From NCBI GenBank assembly GCA_025769875.1, contig JAGFNK010000190.1, forward strand, positions 27,662-91,661: 64,000 nucleotides of DNA. The letters run 5' to 3'. The position numbers and the translations under genes were made by a program. This document shows, one piece after another, positions 33,726-45,768 of this stretch (positions within the stretch are counted from its first letter, which is position 1; each line of letters starts with the position of its first letter). The DNA is from Russula earlei. Its lineage: Eukaryota > Basidiomycota > Agaricomycetes > Russulales > Russulaceae. Below the pieces are notes generated by a model, which was not told the origin of the DNA, did no database searches, and saw only the letters and a list, made by a program, of their open reading frames with translations.

Positions 33726-35567
33726 GCATTGCCCTCTTACCATGTCCGAACACCTTCCCCATCTCTCCCTGATCTCGAGTACCTTGAGGCAGTCGTTTCC
33801 CCTGGACCTACAATGGAAGAATTGATTAGTCCTATTCCCATCACATCTAACTCCCCTATGAGTACCTACGTGGACCCCGACATCCCAGGAGAAGGGTGGG
33901 AGTGCTATGACCCCAGTCAACACCCTGTCCACATCACTATCCTGAATGACTGGCATGAACTCATCCTGGCCAAATATATTCAATGGGGTGTGGGTGGAAA
34001 CCAGGGCACAGAAGAACTGTTCATCTGGGGCTGTCAAGGAAAGGACAAGTTGGTTTTCGGAGAACCCCTATACGTGCACCCTAACTACAACCTCTACCCA
34101 GAGCTCCTTCCAGAGAGTGAAGAAGAATACCCTGACATTCTTACAGCCAAAATCCCGAATTTCCCTCTCCACATGTTCCACTCTCTCCTCACCTCTGTCA
34201 CACACACGTTGGGAGATGCTGGAGTCGAAGCCGAAATATGGCGCATTAACCAGCATTCCATGCGACTCGCTAACTTGGCTCAACAGAATCAACTACTTAA
34301 CGAGCGACAAAAAGTTATTCAGCGAGAAAGAGATCAATTGGCTCTCGATAGAGCTTGAGCGGAGGATATCTACCAGGGAGCGCATTCTTGTCTCCAAGCA
34401 GCCAAATTCCTCCCTCACGCACAAGAGATGTGGACTCTTATCACGAGAGCAAATGGCCTGCGAGGCATTCTGGAAGGTATGGGACTATGGCAAGAAGAGT
34501 TCTTCTTACCTGAGGTACAAGTCCTCGTTGCCCACCACGTTGCAGAAAGAGTTAGAGGAGGGGCTGGAAGTGAAGATTCTCAGGACAATGAGGGAGGAGA
34601 AACAGGACCGTCTTCAAGAGCTTATGAGGAGGAAGAGATTGAGCGAGGAAAGTTTTCTCACCCTCCGACCCCCCCTTACAATGCAGGAATGGCTAAATGG
34701 TGGCAGCTCATGTATGAGCACAAGTGCCGATGGTGCGGTTGGAAGGGACATTGGGACCGACACTGTGAAACACCCCACTATGCCTGCATTTCTTGTCGAC
34801 AATGTATTGTCCCCAACAATCACAAATTCTTCCATCCCATAGAACGGTGCAGTCATCTAAGGCCACTCTTGCCAGAGGAAAGGACCTTGAGGGGACATTT
34901 GCGAGGAACAGTAGGGGTCTTACAAGACGCAGTTGCTAATGCACGAGCAGTGTCGACCGCAGTTGATGATCTCAAGATCACTCTCGCGCGCATGTCTTGT
35001 GCAGTAGAAGGTCTCAAAAGCACACTAACAAGTACCACTGTAGAGACTTCTGCTGCAGAACAACTTGTAACAACCATCTTAAATGATGGTACTATAAACC
35101 TGGACACCCCCCTTCCTTCCCTGACTCCAACTCCTATAACCTCATGCCACGCTACACCAGCTGAAGCAAGATCTGGGTCAGAGCCTCCACTTACTGGACG
35201 AGGGAGGCGAGGAAGAGGTGGCAACAGATGACCCTCACAACGGAGTGCTTGACTCAGAGGAGAAACCAGTGCTCCCCCAACTGCAAGGTGAGGTGGTGGA
35301 CTCCCGGTCTGAGAGGTTCCCAATGCAGTGTGCCTAGCTTCGACTTCACGACACATGCCTAGGGCTAGTACCCCTAACCTAGGATCAGACATGACTGAAG
35401 CAGAAATAAAACAATATGAATATTACAAGGAGCTGAATTCTCTAGAGTACAGTCCAAGGCATATCGACAGAGACGTCTCTACCCTCCTCACTGAACAAGA
35501 TGCTCTGGATGTGACTGAGGGGTGGGAAGGCGAGTGGGTCGAAGGATATCATGGAGTAAGTGACTAG
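33726..35567 (+). pseudogene. Extra ORF after gypsy pol, zinc-finger protein of unknown role
   Basis: Located between integrase and 3' LTR, where accessory genes of retroelements lie. It is in the same frame as the chromodomain ORF, separated only by TGA at 33,723. First in-frame ATG 33,813. Part one (to TGA at 34,356) is an acidic, Pro-rich leader, a folded-looking region (LNDWHELILAKYIQWGV) and a coiled-coil-like end (LANLAQQNQLLNERQKVIQR). Part two has a zinc knuckle CRWCGWKGHWDRHC followed by CISCRQC and an NNHKFFHPIERC tail (34,725-34,850), then a helical region (VSTAVDDLKITLARMSCAVE). Near 35,160 the frame seems to shift; a last piece ends at 35,567. I cannot name the protein. A role as second nucleic-acid-binding protein is inference. 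Confidence 0.6.
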
Positions 35568-35584
35568 GTCGTGCCAGACCTAGC

Positions 35585-35599
35585 CTAAAGGGGGAGTGG
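35585..35599 (+). other. Polypurine tract of the gypsy element
   Basis: TAAAGGGGGAGTGGG precedes GTTAGGATTCTCG of the 3' LTR. The LTR start is altered compared with TGTTAGG at 27,701. Confidence 0.65.
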
Positions 35600-36133
35600 G
35601 GTTAGGATTCTCGTGTTTCTCCGACTGTTACCTGTTTCACTGATTCATTTGTGATTACTCATATGTGTGCTTACTGATTGCTTACTGATCCTCGCTTACC
35701 AAACCTTGCTTACTGATCCTGATCAGTAATAGCTTACTCATTTGATGACAGATACTAGGAAAGGATGACTCATGCGTGAGTCATTTCTAACATTCTTGAA
35801 TTGCGCTTTCTGTATTTGGATACTACTGGCTCTCAGCTATGTGCACCCCGAGTTTCGTACGAATCGGATCAGTAGTTGTTGAGATATCATATAAATAGTC
35901 TGTGGTACCAAGAAGTCAAGCCTTACACTCGACTTACTCTTTACAACAAGAAACTATCATCTTGTATACGCTCTAAACAATCTGTTCAAGAACTCCAAGT
36001 GAAAGAGGTCCCTCTCTTCCCTTAACATCTATTCTTCCTGAGATAATATCAAAGGAGTCGAAGTCTAGTGCTTGAACTATATCAAGCAACTCTTTCACTG
36101 AAGAGTTAGTATAAGACCAGAGAGGTCTTAACA
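35600..36133 (+). repeat. Gypsy 3' LTR (family G)
   Basis: Close to the 5' LTR with a limited number of differences, several of them CpG-to-TpG or CpA changes (for example TTTCGCTGA against TTTCACTGA). Ends GGTCTTAACA before CTGCA. Confidence 0.92.
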
Positions 36134-36599
36134 CTGCATAACTACTCCACGCTACCAGTCACAGTACCCCTCTGGTATCTGTTACTGCTTTGGACCCTCA
36201 TACTTGCCCATGCCATCTTAGACATCTATTGACTTGTGTCCGAGCTCTCCCCTTGCTCTTTAACTGGATTGTTCAACAGTGAGTCTTGACAGGGCTGCAT
36301 AGAGCTACATATCTAGTTAGAACAACTTTCAAAGACAAGACTAAACTAGACTTACTGCCATTGCTACCAATGCGACCATTGGTATTGGAGCTTCATGTGT
36401 GTCACCCCAAGGGTATCTTGATGTGTCGGAAAGTGGTGTCCAAATTTACTCACAAATGAGTTAACACCTCTGGCAAAATACAAATCATGAATCACATTGA
36501 TGATCTGTGTATTCCAATAAGGATGTGAATGCATTATGAGACCAAAGTTTGATGAACCCTAACCAGACATTAGATGGTATCAAATAAGAATAAGTCCAC

Positions 36600-37585
36600 T
36601 TACACTTTTGCTGGTTGGAAATGTATAGTTGTAGTCTGTCAACTGCTTCTCAACAATTGCAATGATTAATGCCTGTGAGGTGATGACCGACAACTTGGCT
36701 GAGATGATGGTAGTGTAGTGTTCTTTGGCTTCACATCAGAAAAGGGGGACACAACCCCGCAGCTGTTGATTCTGTCAGTAACACCATCTCTCTGGTTGAG
36801 GAACTTACCACAGGGATAATTTTGGTCATGTATTCATGATCAGACTGGAGGCACCAATGGATGAATGAGGAACTGGGACAGGAAGAAGCAGCTGATAAAG
36901 AGCAGCCTTTATCACTGTGAGAACAGTAGGGGCATCAGGGAATGCGTGATCAATGAGCAAACTGGCTTGAACACTATCCACTGCATCTTGAAGGACGAGG
37001 TGAATTAGTGGGCATTGCTTAGACAGTGTTACCTTGTTTGAATCTGGAGTAAGTATGAGATCAGTGTCAGCAGGCCAGCAAAATTCAAAAGCCAAAGCAG
37101 TAGCGCTGCTTTGACAATCTCAAGAAGATGGAATGTCATTAGTTGTCCAAGTTTGGCTGCTGGGCAGTGCACCATCTGAGGCAGAATGTCTGGGAGGGGC
37201 AGCCAAAGCTGACCATGATGGTCTCTACATGAACAGCTTTGAGTTTAGAAAAGACAAAATAATGTTGCAGATGCACCTCAATTACCATCACCTCAGAACA
37301 TTTTGTGGATGGTTGCTGGGTGGACTCCAGGTCCTCAAGCCAGTCAGTCTCTGACTCTGGGTTGCTATTGTCACCAGTGGTTTCCGTTTTGGCAGGTTTG
37401 GTTACAAGATGATGGGCATGTGCACTGCCACTATCACCACAAGTGGGATGGAAAGTGGACACTGGGGAGGAGAAAAAAAAATGAACCATCAGTGGTTTGT
37501 TTGTTTGGTGACAAACATTATTTGTCAGCATATGCATGCACTTTGCTCCAAACACCTTGGCATGGGCATGGCAATGCCCCTGCAA
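36600..37585 (-). pseudogene. DUF6532-like protein remnant
   Basis: The minus-strand frame 37,095-36,826 reads LTLSKQCPLIHLVLQDAVDS then VQASLLIDHAFPDAPTVLTV, resembling the conserved helix pair of DUF6532, a domain common in basidiomycetes and often near transposons. Upstream on the same strand an open piece (37,585-37,139) has no motif I know, and downstream pieces are frameshifted. CpG is nearly absent. The family call is from memory of the motif only. Confidence 0.4.
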
Positions 37586-37599
37586 TCATCATTCCCTCC

Positions 37600-38106
37600 T
37601 TGATATCCAAGACCTTTGAATCCAAGTCAACACATACAACATCTATGATACCATGTGACACACTGGACTTCTGTGGCACACTGGACTTTCATGCCTTCTT
37701 TGCAAGTGGGGTATACATTGGCTGCATAGCCAAATTGGCAGAGCTGGGGTGATCAGCATCATCAGAGGATAAGGTGTGTTTATTCCCTACTTTTGATATT
37801 AGATATGCTGACATGAATAAAATTTGAAGTACCTTTTAGATATGTTTTGTGATCAATGTATCATAGCATCTTCATTACTAGATGCCATGTTCCCCTTGTT
37901 AGAAGATCATTTGGCCACATTGTGACAAGTGCAAGGAGCCATGGGTGAAGCAAGATAAAAATAAAAGAGTGGAGGTAAGAATGCTGGAAACAACAGGAAG
38001 GGTGATGGGGGTTTGATGACCAAGCTGAGTTTCATTTTATGTTAAAAGCACATGGTATATTCTGACTTCCCACTCCTCCTCTCCTCCACTAGTTGAGCAT
38101 TCTGTC
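37600..38106. other. No gene recognised
   Basis: CpG-poor sequence between the DUF6532-like remnant and the Plavaka relic, with only short frames. Confidence 0.35.
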
Positions 38107-41100
38107 ATGAAAGCCACACAGATTAACTGTCCAGGCTGCAAGTATGACTTTACCCATTGCAGCTACTCTCAACACATTGCAAAGACTAGGAGTGTGTGCT
38201 GCCATATAGTGCATAACACCACACTAGCCCATTTGGAGTCTTGGTCCATTCATTGCTTGGCATCATCACTAGCATCATTCCCAGCTCCCACACCCCAGAT
38301 CATTTCTGATAACGCCTCTTGTGGTGAATGCGACTCCACTGTGGATGATGGGCCTTTGGCCAATTACCCCATTTTGGGAGTCATGCAATCAGACAGTGAG
38401 TATCCACTACAATGCTTATGGCTAATGCTGACCATTGACATCATAGGCTATGATGATGATGATGATGATGATCAACTACACAATATGTGCTTACCTGGAC
38501 AGGAAACTGCTATCAAACCACCATTACCTGCAGATCCAGGGCATCCTGATCACCCACCTGCATGGACTGAGGCAGGTGAATCAGAGGCAGTACTAATGGG
38601 CTGATTTCCATTTGGTCACCCTGGTGCTCCAATTGCTGGACCGTATGACATCCATGCAGCAAATGGGTCTAGTGGCACAGCACCCAGAGACACCATATGG
38701 GCTCCATTTTCCTCCCAAATTGACTGGGAAATCGCATGTTGGGTGAAGATGCATGGCCCAACATCATCAGCAGTCACAGATCTACTTGCAATCCCTGAGG
38801 TACATGTACCCTATGGTCACACATTATAGCACTGAGGGATAGAGAAAGGCTGTTGGGAAGCTTGAGCTTTCCTACAAAACAACAAGGGAATTGAACAATA
38901 TCATCAACAAGAAATTGCCTGGGCAACTGCCATTCCATTGCAAGGAACTGGTTGTCAGGCATGAACGTCTTTGCTTCTTTTTCTGTGACAACTTACAATG
39001 TATCAAGGCTCTCTATGGCAACCCCAATTTCATGAAGGACCTTGTGTTTGCACCTGTGTGACTTTATACCTCCCCTGAGCAAATGTCCCACATTCTTAAT
39101 GAGATGTATACTGGTGATTGGTGGTGGATGGTCCAGGTGTGTAACACCAACCATTGTGATGCAATCACAACTCTGATGCATTGACTGTTGAGATCTGCAC
39201 TGCCCAGAGTCTCAGGTGTGTTGTGATATGATCACAACTTGGATGCGTTGATGCATCGGATCACCCAGACTGGGCATCACTGGCTCAGCTCATATGCTGC
39301 AGCACATGTTAGTTACACTGATAGAGTGATTTAGAACAATCGGTAGCTACTTACAACTGATCCTCGGACTTACTTAGTGATCCGTGATGGTAGTTGACTG
39401 TACTGCATCCAGTGGCGGTCTCAGGTACTTAAGAACGCCACAAAGTACGCAGATCACTTCAGTTTTGTGTCAACCAAACTGAAGTGAGTATTTACACTAT
39501 GATATCCTATCTCACAGTACTGATGACGCATTTTAGCTATTGTCTGATAGGTACATTATTTATATTAGTTTTGTGTCAACCAAACTGAACTATTGTCTGA
39601 TAGATCTGCCTGCAATCTTATCATCTGCTGCTATCTAATCACACACACTGTGTCTATCTTCAACATTGACATGTCAGATCACCCAGACTGGGCATTACTG
39701 GCTTCAGCTCATATGCTGCAACACGTATTAGAGACATTGATTAAATGATTTGGGACAATTGGTAGCTAGTTACCACTGATCCTTGGACATACTTAGTGAT
39801 CCATAATGGTAGTTAGCTGCACTGCACTTAGTGGTGGTCTGAGGTACTTAAGAATGCCACAAAACACATAGATCACTTCAGTTTTGTATCAACTGAACTG
39901 AAGTGAGCACTTAGTCTATGATATCTTATTGCTCTGCACTAAAAATGCATTGTAGCTATTGTCTGATAGGTACATATTTAATATCAGTTTTGTATCAACT
40001 AAACTGAACTATTGTCTGATGGATCTGCCTGCAGTCTTATCTTCTGCTGCTATCTAATCACACACACTGTGCATCTTCAACACAACTTTTAGTTTTGATT
40101 ATACACTTATGATGGAGCCAGATGTCCCTCGAATCCTGTCAACCAAATGCAACTATCATTCCAGTCATCATCTCATCTGACAAAACACAACTTACTGTCT
40201 TCCATGGGAAGATGGCATACCCTATATATCTCACAATTGGAAATATCCTGAAGGACATTTGTCAAAAGCTGTCATGCCACACACAAGTACTAATTGGGTA
40301 TATTCCAACAACAAACCTAGAAGGTATGACAAACAAGGCAGCTCAATGCCGCACCTTGGCAAATATATTCTATACATGTATGCAAACTGTTTTGGCCCTG
40401 ATCAGTTCCTGTGGAGAAACAGGTATTGCTATGATGACCGTGGATGGAATCTGGTGTTGCTGCCATCCGATATTTGCAGTATTCATTGGTGATTACCCTG
40501 AACAGTCTCTTGTCACCTGTATGTACAGCAGTGCTGCCCCAAGTGTCTGGTTCCTTGTGATTGACTAGGCATCTTTGAAGAATTCCTGCCCCATCTCTCA
40601 AGTGATGTGAAGCACCTCTATCACCTAGCAGATGGGGATGTAGGCATGTTCCACAGATCTCGTTGAGAAGCTGGCCTCAAGCCTGTTTTTCACCCTTTCT
40701 GGGAGTCTCTCCCATTTGCCAACATCTTCCTGTTGATCACCCCTGATATCCTTCATCAACTACTTCAGGGTGTTATGAAGCATCTTATCACATGGCTAAC
40801 GAGCCCAACTGTCTTTGGATTGGCACCAATCAACTGATGCTGCTGCCTGTTACCCCCAAATCACAGCATTATGCTCTTTACCAAAGACATAACATTGCTG
40901 TCTTATGTTTCAGGACAGGAACACAAAGATATCTGTTGTGTTCTCCTTGGGGTCATTTTTGATATCCCTCTTCTCAGTGGCCATGCATCAATGCGTGTCA
41001 TCAAAGTAGTGTATGCGCTGCTTGACTTTTTGTACTTGGCACAGTACCCAAGCCATACAAGTGGTACTCTTACCTGCCTTCAGGATGTGCTTGAACACTT

Positions 41101-41387
41101 CCACAAGAATAAGGCAGTCTTTGTTGACCTTGGTACATGGGAGGACTTTAACATCCCAAAAATCCACAGTTTCCTTCACTACTAATCCTTGATCATGTAT
41201 TTTGGCACAACTGACAACTATAATACAGAACAAACTGAGTGTCTTCACAGAGATTTTGCAAAGTATGCATACCATGCCACAAACCACAAGGATGAGTACT
41301 TACAGATGACCACATGGTTGGAGCATCATGAGAAAGTCCAACAGCACATGGCATCCATTAAGTGGCAGCAGCTGTCATGAGTTACCC
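38107..41387 (+). pseudogene. Plavaka-type transposase relic
   Basis: Remnant of a Plavaka (CACTA-related) DNA transposase of Agaricomycetes. N-terminal zinc finger CPGCKYDFTHCSYSQHI near 38,130. Then, over several frames, IDWEIACWVKMHGPTSSAVT (about 38,720), INKKLPGQ (about 38,910) and CIKALYGNP (about 39,002). After an inserted LTR pair (39,186-40,082) it continues with IIPVIISSDKTQLTVFHGKM (about 40,153), YPIYLTIGNILKDI, IGYIPTTNLEG, MLFTKDITLLSYVSGQEHKD (40,871), ALLDFLYLAQYPSHTSGTL and TTDNYNTEQTECLHRDFAK (about 41,210). Many frameshifts and stops. No terminal CACTA repeats were found. A (GAT)n microsatellite at 38,449-38,474 encodes a short Asp run. Confidence 0.85.
39186..40082 (+). 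repeat. Tandem pair of family E LTRs inside the Plavaka relic
   Basis: Copy one 39,186-39,665 starts TGTTGAGATCTGC and ends ATCTTCAACA. Copy two 39,666-40,082 follows directly, lacks the first about 60 bp and ends the same way. Both contain GATCACCCAGACTGGGCAT, CTACTTACAACTGATCC or CTAGTTACCACTGATCC, and CAGTTTTGT. They share their last base pairs with no internal region, as expected from unequal recombination. Confidence 0.75.
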
Positions 41388-41934
41388 CCTTGTCAGTTTG
41401 TCTCTAACCCTTTTGTTATTGTTCTTCTCTATCACCCTTGTCCCCTTGGTTACCATTTCATCCCTTGATGTTGATGGTCCCTTATTGTTTCACCTGTTAT
41501 GTTTCATCTATTGTTCGAGTCCCTTTTGCTATTGGTTCACCTTTATCTATTGTTCCACATATAGTACTGTACAGCCTCACTACATACAGTATTTAAGTGC
41601 CTGTAGAAGCTGGGGAATGCCCCAAGCTTAGCTTTGTCCCATTTCCTGTCGCATCCCTTGCCCTGTATACTCTCTCAATCACAACTTGCTTGTGCTGGCT
41701 CATACCTTGCTTGACATCAACACACTAAAAGGAACCCTTGTGTTCCTCTTGCTCCTCTCTTGCTCTATCATTGTCCTCCTCTTTTGTAAAACCAGAAGAT
41801 CGACTCTGTCTGCAGACTGAGTCATTATCTGACTCAGCCTTGAGACGCTAAACTCTTGATCTGGCCTCTTTGAGCCGGCCCCACTGAACCCTTGAACCAA
41901 GTCATAGGGACTTGGCCCCACTGAACCCTGAGCT
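41373..41934 (+). repeat. LTR, family D, 3'-truncated
   Basis: Begins TGTCATGAGTTACCCCC at 41,373 and matches the solo LTR at 45,769-46,371 (TTTCATCCCTTGATG, CAGTATTTAAG, GTCATTATCTGACTCAGCC). It stops at GAGCT, where a family E LTR begins. It overlaps the end of the Plavaka relic. Confidence 0.75.
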
Positions 41935-42349
41935 TGTTGAAGCAGATGGGTACAGGTTATGATAACAATGATGAGATCCTTAAGATCTATCAAAAGATAT
42001 TTCAGTATTGTGTAAGACAAGACTGAAGTGATCTATCGAAATACGATGCTCTTAAGTACTCCAGAGCATCTCTAAGTACACTGCAAGTAGCTACCATCAA
42101 TAAGAAACAAAGATCATACAAGGATCAGTTGTTAGTAGCTACCGATTGTCATCAATTAACTTATCATTGTAAGTAACGCAGATCTCAGCATGTGAGCTGA
42201 GCCGGTCCGCATGATCCGACACGTCATGCGCCTGAGCTAAGCTGGTGATGCCTGGTCCGTGTAACCAATGTGTCAATGCGTCTGAGCTGTGATTACATCA
42301 CAACGTCCCAGGGTAGTGGTAACACACCAAATCAATGATGATCTCAACA
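41935..42349 (-). repeat. LTR, family E (415 bp), minus strand
   Basis: Plus strand TGTTGAAGCAGATGGG...GATGATCTCAACA. On its inner side (42,350) TCCCCCCATG is a polypurine tract on the minus strand, so this is the 3' LTR of a minus-strand element whose internal part is mostly lost. The following 280 bp (to 42,632) hold no gene. Confidence 0.75.
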
Positions 42350-43735
42350 TCCCCCCATGATTGAGACAGTCGGTAGATTAGATCAAGAGAGATCTAACCC
42401 AGTAACGAAAGGACTGGTGTCACATGTGGGCATGCAGTGTGGTAAGACCATCAGCAGGTGGATGTCTTGATGAGGTAGGTATTGCAGTGAAATGCAAGTG
42501 ATTAAAGAGTGGGTGAGTTGAGAGACTGCAAAGGAAAGTGTGAACATGTGTAAATGTGCAGTCAAGAGACTGCCAGGAAAGTGTCCAGTGCAGTGTTCAG
42601 ATCTGCACATAGGCAAGGCTGCCATTAAAACATTATTGCTGTTTTCAGCGCACTTGGCGGAGCTTGTAGTCCACCCAAATCAGTGCAGAAAACCCCCTCA
42701 AATGTGTGGGATAAATATCTCCCTCAAAACACCTTCAATTCATATGAAACCCATTGTCCCTGAATCGCCTGAATGAGGGCTAGGCAGCCCCATTGTTTTC
42801 ATGAGATTTGAGTGAGAATTGGTGGAGCTGGACTCAAGCCACCTCCACATGTGTATTAGATGAATTACAACTCAAAATCGTGGTCAATATCTATTATTTT
42901 GCCCTCATGTTGTACCCATGGGCTGTCTTGAGGCAGCCCCATAGTGTTTTTGACTGGGAGGATCACCTAGCAGGAACACAAGAATGTGTTTGTTCATTCA
43001 ACTGCACTCAGGTTCACACAGATGATAAGAGGACAACAGGGCAACTTTATTCAAGATGGTAGCATATACAGGTGGGAACTAAGGCTAAGGGACAGGAAAA
43101 GCACAAAAGACAGGCATATGAAAGGAAAAATAGACATAAGAAGGGGACCAAAGCTGGACAATGTGAGGTATTGAGTCATGGTCTCCAGTGGCTGTGGTAG
43201 TGGTGTGTGGCGATTTGTGAAGGATGGCCAAGGCCAGGTGTGGTGATGAGGGGTGTGGTCAAGTCATGATGTGAGGGGGAGACAATGCAAAGGAGAGGCT
43301 GGAGGGGGGATAGGGAGAGTGCCGGTGGGTGGTTGCTTGGGCACTGATGGCACTGCCGAACACAATTGCGGGTGGGATGATTGGAGAGATTGGATGGCAG
43401 ATGTGAGGTAGAGGAGCAAGGGGGTGTGGATGTAGAAAGGGAGAGGGAAGATGGCAGCAGGTTGGGAAATGGATGCATAGGTGGTGTGCAGATCTCTGAC
43501 TAACAAAATGAGAGACTAGTAAATGGGGAGAAAAAGCATACTGAAACATACAGTAGCAACACTGTCCGATGGCAACAAAGATGGCAGCATGGTATGGGGC
43601 TCTTCAGCAGTGCATCACGACTTGTCAGTGCATGGTGAAGGCAGGGGCATTGAGGGCGAGGGCATGCGGCGGTTGATGGGGGTGAGGTGGCGTGCTGGCA
43701 GCAATGATGATGATGCGAGGACAAATGTTAGGATT

Positions 43736-44227
43736 CTTGTGTTCTCATCTTGTGTTCTCATCTGCGTACCTATGCCTTGGTGACTCATCTCTGCTTATTC
43801 ATCTCTGCTTAGTAATTGCTTACTCACAGATTACTGATAGATGACAGATACTAGGAAAGAATGACTCACGCATGAGTCATTTCTGATACTTTAGAATTGC
43901 ACCCTACATTTCTGGATACTACTGGGTCTCAGCTATGTGCACCCCAAGCCTCGTACAAAAAGGATCAGTAGTTATGGAGATATCATATAAATAGTCTGTG
44001 GTACCAAGAAGTTGAGCCTTACGCTCAACTTACTCTCTTACAAGAAACAATCATCTTGTCAACATTCTAAACTAACTATAGTGACAACTCTAAGTGAAAG
44101 AGGTCCCTCTCTTCTCTTACATCTATTCTTCCTGAGATAATATCAAAGGATTTGAAGTCTAGTGCTTGAACTAAATCAAGCAACTTTTTCACTAAGAGTT
44201 GGTAACAAGATCAGTCAGATCTTAACA
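43736..44227 (+). repeat. Solo LTR, family G (gypsy), 492 bp
   Basis: TGTTAGGATTCTTG...AGATCTTAACA flanked by ACAAA (43,731-43,735 and 44,228-44,232). Interrupts the left arm of TIR element 2. Confidence 0.92.
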
Positions 44228-44482
44228 ACAAAGAGGAGATGGCACAAAAGGAATATGCACATATGTACTCTTGTAAGCGATTTGTGGCCAGCCATATAGC
44301 TGTGTGGGTGAGTCGACATCAAGGCCATGCTGAGATGCAAGGGAGGTGAAGGCAGAGGCAACGAATTGAGAGACGACAGAGGTGGCACAGAGAAGGGAGA
44401 CTTGTGGGCAACTAGGTCAGAAGATGCAGAGGGCTCAACTAGGGAACTGGGGGGGTCAGAGATGGTAGGAGCAACAACAGGG

Positions 44483-45414
44483 TGTCATGAACCATTTCCC
44501 AGAGAGGGCCCTTGAAGGACCCTTCCTTATGAGAGGAAACCCAGCCTCTATGGTGTCACCCTGTTCACACAGACAAAAGGGGTGAGTGGAGGTGTCCACA
44601 ATATTGCGTGCGCATTGTCACACAAGCGATTCTTGGCACAATCAACATACAGCAAGCCCCACTTAATGGCAACCCTTTTAGCAATAAAGGACAGTATTAT
44701 AGCCTCCCTAAGGACCCTTTAGGACAACTCTACGTGCTCTACAACATGTTATTAGACTAACTCTAATAACTATAGAACGAACAATACAGCAATACTAAGG
44801 ACCTTAATATAAGTATTAGGGTTGACTCTAAGGACCCTAATAGAACTATATAAGGGGCCTTATAGGCAACTCTATTCCCTGAACCAAACTACAAGTCCTC
44901 AAATGACCAGCCCTAAACTAACTAACAGCAAATGAATCAGGTGCTTCGCACGTGTACTAAAGCAGTGAACACATGGACAGTAAAGGCTCTTACTCATCAA
45001 GAGAAGCCTTCATACTCAGCAGCTTACTGAGCATGACTGAGCATGCTCAGTAAGCACATTCTGACTTCTTACTCATCTGTCTATTGTGCTTGATAACAAG
45101 ATTATGACTTGTTCCCTATTTAGCAGTTCTCTTGTAGTATATAAGCACTCAATAAAGTAGCAGACAGTCTTCAGACTGTCCATTTGTTTATGGCACTCTC
45201 AATCTCTGGGATACTCCCTTAAGGACTGTCCCCTTGTGACCATTCTGGCCTCTTCTCTGTGTGCCTGCTCAATGCTCCCAGTTACCATACCCCTTTGGTA
45301 TTTGGTACTGCTCTGGACAGTACTTCTCACCCATGCTGTCTTGGACATTTATTGACTTGTCTTCAAGCTTATCCCTCACTCTTGAACTGGATAGCTCAAC
45401 AGTGAGTCTTGACA
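44483..45414 (+). repeat. Solo LTR, family B, 932 bp
   Basis: TGTCATGAACCATTTCCC...GAGTCTTGACA flanked by CAGGG (44,478-44,482 and 45,415-45,419). Lies in the centre of TIR element 2. Confidence 0.92.
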
Positions 45415-45768
45415 CAGGGCCCACACATGAGGCACCTGTGCAGGCATCATAGCAAGTTCGTGGATGTGGGTGAGAACATGGGGAGCAGGTTGTGGGGGGA
45501 AAGGCCACCACAGCTGATTTCATGGCCAGTGTACGTGTATGTGCCACTGACTTGCTCAGCGTTTGCATTTGCATTCATTTGCTGTGAATCACTTACAAGA
45601 GTACATATGTGCGTATTCCTTTTGTGCCATCTCTTCATCCTTGCATTATCATTGTTGCTGCCAGCATGCCACCTCACCCCCATCAACCACCACATGCCCT
45701 TGCCCTCAACGCCCCTGCCTTTACCATGCACTGACGAGTCCTGATGCGCCACTGAAGAGCCCCATACC

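Larger units (their letters stand above)
27701..36133 (+). mobile_element. Chromodomain Ty3/gypsy element (chromovirus), decayed
   Basis: LTRs at 27,701-28,234 and about 35,600-36,133, flanked by CTGCA (27,696-27,700 and 36,134-36,138). Order: gag with zinc knuckle, aspartic protease, reverse transcriptase, RNase H, H2C2 and integrase with chromodomain, then an extra ORF before the polypurine tract. Stops, frameshifts and an integrase deletion show it is not autonomous now. Solo LTRs of the same family lie at 21,786 and 43,736. Confidence 0.93.
27300..36291 (+). repeat. Family B-related LTR, split by the gypsy element
   Basis: The left part (about 27,300-27,700) has TAGTATATAAGCGCTCAAT, GGACAGTCTCCAGACTGTCC and the TTACTCAGCAGGTTACT block of family B LTRs. 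The right part (36,134-36,291) ends CAACAGTGAGTCTTGACA. The gypsy element lies between them with its CTGCA duplication. The left end is diverged and was not located. Confidence 0.7.

Noticed and set aside
38449..38474. (GAT)n run as a possible functional acidic motif
   Set aside because: A simple microsatellite in a decayed transposase; no evidence for selection.
38449..40082. Repeated LTR pair and nearby short repeats as a CRISPR array
   Set aside because: The genome is eukaryotic, the repeats are hundreds of bp long and there are no regular short repeats with spacers.
42808..43062. Frame starting MSENWWSWTQATSTCVLDEL in the foldback arms (also 24,226 and 26,748)
   Set aside because: Recurs because the terminal repeat recurs; the frame changes after the shared part, so it is not a conserved protein.
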